Assembly (NCBI GenBank): GCA_024278565.1
Contig: JAJRSY010000269.1
Coordinates: forward strand, 1-16,920
DNA: 16,920 nucleotides
Source: Bacteroidota bacterium
GTDB lineage: Bacteria; Bacteroidota; Bacteroidia; Flavobacteriales; Flavobacteriaceae
Reading direction: 5' to 3'
In this document: one piece after another, positions 12,629 through 16,920 of the stretch
How the letters are laid out: each line of letters begins with the position of its first letter
Position numbering within the stretch: position 1 is the stretch's first letter
Position numbers and translations under genes: made by a program
Notes under the pieces: generated by a model
What the model was told of the DNA's origin: nothing
Seen by the model: the letters and a program-made list of their open reading frames with translations, nothing else
Database searches by the model: none

Positions 12629-13641
12629 ACTATTGTTTTTGATATCCCTACCGAGGAAAAGCTGTTCTCGATGGCTTTTACCGCTGTATTGCCAACCTTT
12701 TCCTCGTTCTGTAATTTTTTGGTGACTTGTAGAATCACATCGAGCATATCGTCAAATTCGGCAGTACGCCACAGTGTTTTTAAGGTGTTGAACCAAATCA
12801 AGGCACATTGGTCCAAGCCAATTTCAAGACAACTTAAATAGAAAGCCTTATTGGGGATGCCCGAATTGATGTGCACTCCTTGCTGGTTTGCCGGACCGGA
12901 ATAAAAACCATCCATATGGTCCGGTTGTTTGTCGAAGTCATTGGCGGTGCCCGGGGCTTTCATAGATCGTATGGCGATACCGGGAAATTTTTCTGTTACC
13001 ACGGTATCACCTATCAACCAATCTGCCTGAGAAACATCATGTCCCAAATATTTTTGCTTGACCACCGTGCCGAAAACATCTGAAAAATGCTCGTTCAATG
13101 CACCTGATTGGCCTTGATACTCCAGATTTGCCAAAAACTGGGTAATGCCATGGACCAGTTCATGGGCGACCACATCTATGCCACCCGCAAAATTCTTAAA
13201 CTCGATACCATCACCATCACCATAGGTCATTTCATCACCATCCCAAAAAGCATTGTTGTAATCGGTACCATAATGCACATTTGAAATAATATCCAAACCT
13301 TTATCGTTTATCGAATTCAGGCCAAAAGTGTTTTTGAAATACCCGCGAACAAAACCAGAAGTATCATAGGCACTGTTTACGGTAGTGTCTTTAGTATTGG
13401 GTTCCCCTTCCTTTCTGACCAATTCCACTCTTTGTTTGGCTTGATTTTGACAATCGTAGATAAAGCGGTTCCCTTTAGCCGTTCCTTGTTCACGAACCAA
13501 TAAATTATTGAGAACGGTAGTTCTTTTATGTAGAATTCGACGGGTGTCGTTCAGCGTTTTTTTACAACTGACGCTTCCCCTTTTTGCCAGTTCCTCTAAA
13601 ATATGGGGCGGAACGATATGGCAATGGTGTTTATCGCACAT
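12625..13641 (-). CDS. Protealysin-like M4 zinc metalloprotease
   Basis: A 338-residue thermolysin-family (M4) endopeptidase of the protealysin subgroup, recognised by its short propeptide and lack of a Sec signal. The N-terminus C-D-K-H-H-C-H-I-V-P-P-H-I-L-E-E-L-A-K-R-G carries the conserved PPxxL propeptide motif (11-15) that occupies the active site in protealysin precursors. The catalytic domain has H-E-L-V-H (160-164; Zn ligands His160 and His164, catalytic Glu161), A-L-N-E-H-F-S-D (181-188; third ligand Glu184) and G-V-H-I-N-S-G (255-261; catalytic His257). All catalytic residues are intact. It is translationally coupled to the inhibitor gene downstream. Export, if any, would not be Sec-dependent. 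Roles proposed for this group include invasion and bacterial competition; the role here is unknown. Confidence 0.93.
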   Translation of the reverse strand: MCDKHHCHIVPPHILEELAKRGSVSCKKTLNDTRRILHKRTTVLNNLLVREQGTAKGNRFIYDCQNQAKQRVELVRKEGEPNTKDTTVNSAYDTSGFVRGYFKNTFGLNSINDKGLDIISNVHYGTDYNNAFWDGDEMTYGDGDGIEFKNFAGGIDVVAHELVHGITQFLANLEYQGQSGALNEHFSDVFGTVVKQKYLGHDVSQADWLIGDTVVTEKFPGIAIRSMKAPGTANDFDKQPDHMDGFYSGPANQQGVHINSGIPNKAFYLSCLEIGLDQCALIWFNTLKTLWRTAEFDDMLDVILQVTKKLQNEEKVGNTAVKAIENSFSSVGISKTIV

Positions 13642-13887
13642 GATATAAGGTTTTTAGGTACAAGTTAAAAAATTTATGGATCCAACCGAAAATGGTCAAG
13701 TTAAGATTGTGCTAAAAAAATCAATGCAACGACACTTCCCCTAAATTGTCATAGGATAACATAATTTAGGATTGTTAAGCTCCATTCCCTTCTTTTAACA
13801 TTTAACATTGTTTAACACATTTTTTCAGGTCCGCTATAATTTAAACGGGTTTTGTTCGTTTTGATGGATGAACCCAAAAAAAAGAAA

Positions 13888-14979
13888 ATGAAACCATTTA
13901 CAAAACTAATAACCCTGTTCTTTACTATTGTTTTTGTTGCATCTTGCGGAAACGCTGATGATGATGTCTTCTTCGGACTCAATACCGGAGACGGTCTGGG
14001 GTTGGGGAAACCCGTTGATAAGTGTCTTGACCTAGGAGAAAACGATCTTATACTCTCTATACAAGACCAGTTCACCACCCTGCCGGGAAAAGTATCGATA
14101 TTCTTTAAAGTGTCGGATAAGGATGGAACCCCAGTACCGGGACTTACAGCTGAGAAGTTCACCATTTACGAGCAGGGTAGAAACGATGAGTGCTTTAATA
14201 CCATATCAACCTCTGAGTCACAGGCACGAATTTCGCCCAACTCACAGATTTTCAGCAACAACACCTTACTAGTACTTGACCTGAGCAATAGCGTATTGAG
14301 CAGCAGTCTTGCAGAGTTGAAAATGGCGGGCATCAGCTTTGTTGAGAATGTAATGCCCGCTACTGCCCAAGAATCGTTTAAGATGGCCATTTATTGGTTT
14401 GATGGGGAAAACGTACTCCACGAATTGAACCCTTTAACGGCCTCAAAAACAGAACTTACAGCTGCCATTGAAAGCATAACCGATGATATCAGTAATGATC
14501 CATCGACCGATCTGTACGGTGCGGTCATAAGATCAACCGATATTGCCTCTCAATTATTGGCTGCCAGTACACAAGGTGATAAGATAGGTGCGGTCTCTGT
14601 TGTGATATTTACCGATGGCACCGATCAAGCGTCACGTTTCACCAAGGCCGCGGCCCAAAAGAAAGTCGATGAGGCCAACCCCAACATCTCTTTTTTCACT
14701 ATCGGGCTTGGTGCTGAGATCGATACCCAGGTACTAACCGATATCGGAAAGACGTTTAGTGTTTTTGCTGGAAACAAAGAAGAATTGGAAACAACCTTTA
14801 ACGACATTTCGTTTCGGGTATCACAACAGGCCAACAGCTTTTATCTTTTTGAGTACTGTAGCCCAAAACGTGATGGAAGTGGTGAGAACAACCTGACCAT
14901 TCAAGTAAAGGACGGAAGCCGACAAGGTGGCGTTCAAACAAAATTCAATGCCAATGGGTTTACAGGGGGCTGCGAGTAG
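13888..14979 (+). CDS. von Willebrand factor A domain lipoprotein
   Basis: A 363-residue surface or periplasmic lipoprotein. Starting at the ATG at 13888 gives a clean 20-residue lipoprotein signal (K-P-F-T-K-L, hydrophobic core, F-V-A-S-C with Cys20 lipidated). Upstream in-frame starts at 13852 or 13864 would add a Lys-rich leader and are less likely. A beta-rich N-terminal region (about 50-110) precedes a vWA domain (about 125-310) with a complete MIDAS: D-L-S-N-S (131-135), Thr207 in S-T-D-L-Y, and T-D-G (242-244). A short C-terminal strand domain holds Y-L-F-E-Y-C-S-P-K-R. Cys46, Cys102, Cys324 and Cys362 could form disulfides. vWA domains bind proteins through a divalent metal; the partner is unknown. 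The gene is monocistronic, ending at a strong terminator. Confidence 0.88.
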   Translation: MKPFTKLITLFFTIVFVASCGNADDDVFFGLNTGDGLGLGKPVDKCLDLGENDLILSIQDQFTTLPGKVSIFFKVSDKDGTPVPGLTAEKFTIYEQGRNDECFNTISTSESQARISPNSQIFSNNTLLVLDLSNSVLSSSLAELKMAGISFVENVMPATAQESFKMAIYWFDGENVLHELNPLTASKTELTAAIESITDDISNDPSTDLYGAVIRSTDIASQLLAASTQGDKIGAVSVVIFTDGTDQASRFTKAAAQKKVDEANPNISFFTIGLGAEIDTQVLTDIGKTFSVFAGNKEELETTFNDISFRVSQQANSFYLFEYCSPKRDGSGENNLTIQVKDGSRQGGVQTKFNANGFTGGCE

Positions 14980-15003
14980 TGTTCCCATTAATGAAATATT
15001 ATG

Positions 15004-15038
15004 AAAAGAGCGTTCGAATCGAACGCTCTTTTTTTTTG
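15004..15038 (+). terminator. Intrinsic terminator after the vWA lipoprotein gene
   Basis: A 13-bp perfect stem (15004-15016 AAAAGAGCGTTCG pairing with 15020-15032) with an AAT loop, running into a T-tract to 15038. It lies 25 bp after the stop codon. Confidence 0.9.
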
Positions 15039-15213
15039 GTGACAAAAAAAGTCCTTGAAAAATATAGTTTTAATCTCATTGGTTTAATTCCCCGGGGCTT
15101 GTCTCGATTTTTAGAGGAAAATTTGAAAACTAATTCTCCTGTTAAAGTTCTTTTTGTTGATTTTTTTGTTGGGCTTAACATCTTTTTTCGCCTACACTAC
15201 GTATTAATATAGT

Positions 15214-15229
15214 GTGTTGTGCACAACAC
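15214..15229. promoter_or_regulatory. Perfect 16-bp palindrome upstream of the OmpA lipoprotein
   Basis: GTGTTGTGCACAACAC is its own reverse complement. It sits 46 bp before the ATG at 15275 and directly after another inverted repeat (CACTA 15195-15199 / TAGTG 15210-15214). Such symmetry fits a dimeric regulator site, or an RNA hairpin in the leader. The family of any regulator cannot be named, and no consensus -7 element is obvious nearby. Confidence 0.45.
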
Positions 15230-15274
15230 TAAATTCACATTCAAATAATAAAAACAAATCAAAAAAAACAAAAG

Positions 15275-16102
15275 ATGAAAAATAGAATATTTATCGGTTT
15301 ATTGGCCATGACGACATTGGCCTCGTGTGTATCGAAGAAAAAGTATGTTGCCTTAGAGAGTGATTTGGCAAATACAAAAAGTCAATTGACCAAGACACAG
15401 GTCGAAAAAGAAGGCTTGGAGTCCAAAGTTTCTAAAATTGAGGCTAGGGTCGCTGAATACAACGCAAAGATCAATTCGTTAAAGGAAGCGAACAACAGTC
15501 AAATGACCTCGGTTGACGATGTTGCGGTAATGAGCAACAATACTAAAACAAAGATGCGGGCCACTTTGAGTAAAATAGACCCCAACGTTCTTGCCAATGC
15601 CAAGACTATGGAAGATTCCATAAATCTTGCAATATCCTATAATTTAAAAAAGGCCATTGCAGATGAAGAGGACGATGTTAATGTCGATATTGACAAAACA
15701 GTGGTGATGATCAGTATTTCAGACAAATTGTTGTTCAACAGCGGAAGCTATAAAGTGAGTGGAAAAGCAGATACTATCTTAAAGAAAATAGCGGATGTGA
15801 TCAATTCTGAACCAAGTATGGAAGTAATGGTGGAAGGTCATACCGATTCCAAAACCATAAGTACCCAAATGTTTCAAGATAATTGGGACCTAAGTGTCAA
15901 GAGAGCTACATCGATCGTTAGGAAGCTACAAAATAAATTTGGAGTGGATCCTTCGAAATTGATCGCGGCCGGAAGAAGTAGCTATGTCCCCTTAGTGGAC
16001 AATGACTCAAAAGAAAGCAGATCTAAAAACAGACGAACGAGAATTGTAATTATCCCTAATTTGGATAAATTCTTTGCCTTGTTGGATTCTGAGGGTAAGT
16101 AA
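15275..16102 (+). CDS. OmpA-family peptidoglycan-binding lipoprotein
   Basis: A 275-residue envelope lipoprotein. The signal ends T-L-A-S-C (lipidated Cys18). Residues 22-75 are a heptad-like charged coiled coil (K/E/L/A-rich). A middle helical linker (about 80-135) leads to a C-terminal OmpA/MotB domain: L-L-F-N-S-G-S (152-158), E-G-H-T-D-S (187-192), N-W-D-L-S-V-K-R-A (203-211) and S-K-N-R-R-T-R-I (250-257). The Asp in HTD and the Arg in NRR are the residues that normally grip meso-diaminopimelate in peptidoglycan. It likely tethers the outer membrane to the wall. It stands alone between two terminators, with a 236-bp leader region that contains a palindrome. Confidence 0.93.
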   Translation: MKNRIFIGLLAMTTLASCVSKKKYVALESDLANTKSQLTKTQVEKEGLESKVSKIEARVAEYNAKINSLKEANNSQMTSVDDVAVMSNNTKTKMRATLSKIDPNVLANAKTMEDSINLAISYNLKKAIADEEDDVNVDIDKTVVMISISDKLLFNSGSYKVSGKADTILKKIADVINSEPSMEVMVEGHTDSKTISTQMFQDNWDLSVKRATSIVRKLQNKFGVDPSKLIAAGRSSYVPLVDNDSKESRSKNRRTRIVIIPNLDKFFALLDSEGK

Positions 16103-16125
16103 ATCAATTCTTTAAAGTATATCAG

Positions 16126-16153
16126 GGGCATCCTATTAGGATGCCCTTTTTTT
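16126..16153 (+). terminator. Intrinsic terminator after the OmpA lipoprotein gene
   Basis: GGGCATCCT (16126-16134) and AGGATGCCC (16138-16146) form a 9-bp GC-rich stem with an ATT loop, followed by seven T residues. It starts 23 bp after the stop codon. Confidence 0.92.
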
Positions 16154-16304
16154 ATTCCCCAATCTTCTATTCTATCAAAAATACTACCATGGGCCACAGG
16201 TAGGGTTTTTTAGGCATTGATTGTTCTACTAATACCAATACCCACGTTTTATCGCTTACTTACATCCTAAAAACTATAAATATGTTTAATGTAAAGAAAG
16301 AATT

Positions 16305-16472
16305 ATGGATGTACTCTACAAAATAATACATAACAGCTCTTTAAACGGAATGCCCAAGTGGTATAAGGCCGTTTCACTTCTATTATTCTCGACCATTGTG
16401 GTCTTATTGGGCGTAATACTAGTATTGTTGACCGTCTACGGGTCTCAGATGAACATACGGTTCGGGTATTGA
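16305..16472 (+). CDS. Small single-span membrane protein (55 aa)
   Basis: An ATG at 16305 opens a 55-codon frame ending in TGA at 16470-16472. The product has a polar N-terminal part of about 22 residues containing P-K-W-Y-K. One very hydrophobic segment of about 22 residues follows (S-L-L-L-F-S-T-I-V-V-L-L-G-V-I-L-V-L-L), and then a short polar tail ending N-I-R-F-G-Y. A compact helix flanked by aromatic and basic residues is what a real membrane miniprotein looks like and is unlikely in random AT-rich DNA. I recognise no family. It lies after a strong terminator and is convergent with the partial gene on the other strand, so it would be a separate unit. No consensus promoter is visible. 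Confidence 0.5.
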   Translation: MDVLYKIIHNSSLNGMPKWYKAVSLLLFSTIVVLLGVILVLLTVYGSQMNIRFGY

Positions 16473-16549
16473 AGTTATTAACATTGCATTCTTTTAAAAT
16501 GACAGATACGCCCAATTTATAACTTTTCGGAATTTAAGTTTACTGCTTT

Positions 16550-16920
16550 TTAGAGATCTAGTTCAATTACTTTTTCTGTAAGTTGATAGCCCGCAAAAAC
16601 GCCTATGGCACCTTCTTCTTGAAAATTGTTAGGGGCGATACTATATTCCACAAAAGGATTGCCGTCGGCATCAACATTTGTAGCAGCAGACTTAAGGTTT
16701 TGAAATAGAATCTCTTCAACATTGGCCAGCTGTAAGGTAATAGTAGCAACCAGTATATCTATTCCTCCACCAAAACCGTTCAAAGATTTCCCATTTAAAG
16801 TACCTCCATCTTCAAGCGCATCTGATAAGAATTCATCAGAATCAAAAAACAGGGAATACGAACTGGTTTGAGGCTCTTCGCCTTGGTATTGATAGGTTGT
16901 AGTGACCAGCCCGCCCAATA
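16550..16920 (-). CDS. Unidentified protein, C-terminal part (runs off window)
   Basis: The last 122 or so codons of a minus-strand gene whose 5' end lies beyond the window; the frame is open to the edge. A TTG at 16918 could be read as a start but is more probably an internal Leu. The visible part has G-G and D-G-G-rich turns, acidic stretches and alternating strands (I-D-I-L-V-A-T-I-T-L-Q-L, F-V-E-Y-S-I-A, I-G-V-F-A-G-Y-Q-L), with aromatic residues suited to an extracellular beta domain. Context and composition suggest an exported or lipoprotein product, but I cannot name a family. Confidence 0.65.
   Translation of the reverse strand, partial: LGGLVTTTYQYQGEEPQTSSYSLFFDSDEFLSDALEDGGTLNGKSLNGFGGGIDILVATITLQLANVEEILFQNLKSAATNVDADGNPFVEYSIAPNNFQEEGAIGVFAGYQLTEKVIELDL

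Noticed and set aside
13852..13887. Longer N-terminus for the vWA lipoprotein
   Set aside because: The added M-D-E-P-K-K-K-K leader precedes an already complete lipoprotein signal starting at 13888.

Overview
The window looks like a chromosomal segment of a marine-type Flavobacteriaceae (Bacteroidota) bacterium. The grounds are moderate GC with AT-rich spacers, lipoprotein signals ending in (F/L)xSC or LASC, promoter-like TTG...TAnnTTTG elements, and gene families typical of the group (DUF3570, DUF4266, OmpA lipoproteins, RhlE-like helicases with lysine-rich tails). The genus cannot be fixed from the sequence alone. There are no rRNA or tRNA genes, no CRISPR array and no intact transposase.

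Layout. (1) 1-1536: a MATE-family exporter preceded by a degenerate hexanucleotide repeat. (2) 1655-2329: a toxin-antitoxin remnant. A complete-looking small antitoxin overlaps a RelE/ParE-like toxin cut to 22 codons, followed by a perfect 25-bp palindrome and a second long imperfect palindrome, which reads as a scarred, mobile-element-like junction. (3) 7743-2330, minus strand: four closely packed genes, likely one operon: an SF2 DEAH-type helicase, an exported protein of unknown function, a DEAD-box RNA helicase, and a zinc-ribbon SDR-fold protein lacking the usual catalytic tyrosine. (4) 7744-8281: 538 bp without a gene, containing a 15-bp inverted repeat 213 bp across. (5) A cold-shock-domain protein (minus) diverging from a GntR/FCD regulator (plus). 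(6) 12265-9742, minus: the ApbE - DUF4266 - DUF3570 cluster (periplasmic flavin transferase, small Cys-tailed lipoprotein, outer-membrane-type beta-rich protein). (7) 13641-12359, minus: a protealysin-like M4 metalloprotease translationally coupled to its emfourin-type inhibitor. (8) 13888-16102, plus: a von Willebrand A-domain lipoprotein with a strong terminator, then an OmpA-family lipoprotein with a strong terminator. (9) A 55-residue single-span membrane protein and the 3' end of an unidentified minus-strand gene running off the window.

Three gene sets appear to work together. ApbE/DUF4266/DUF3570 is an envelope redox or flavinylation module. Protealysin/emfourin is a protease-inhibitor pair. 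The helicase/SDR run is probably an RNA-metabolism operon with odd passengers. The least explained points are the flavinylation-like motif in the DUF3570 protein, the DUF4266 C-terminal GGGCGCN tail, the Tyr-less zinc-ribbon SDR, and the palindromic scar at 1957-2329.
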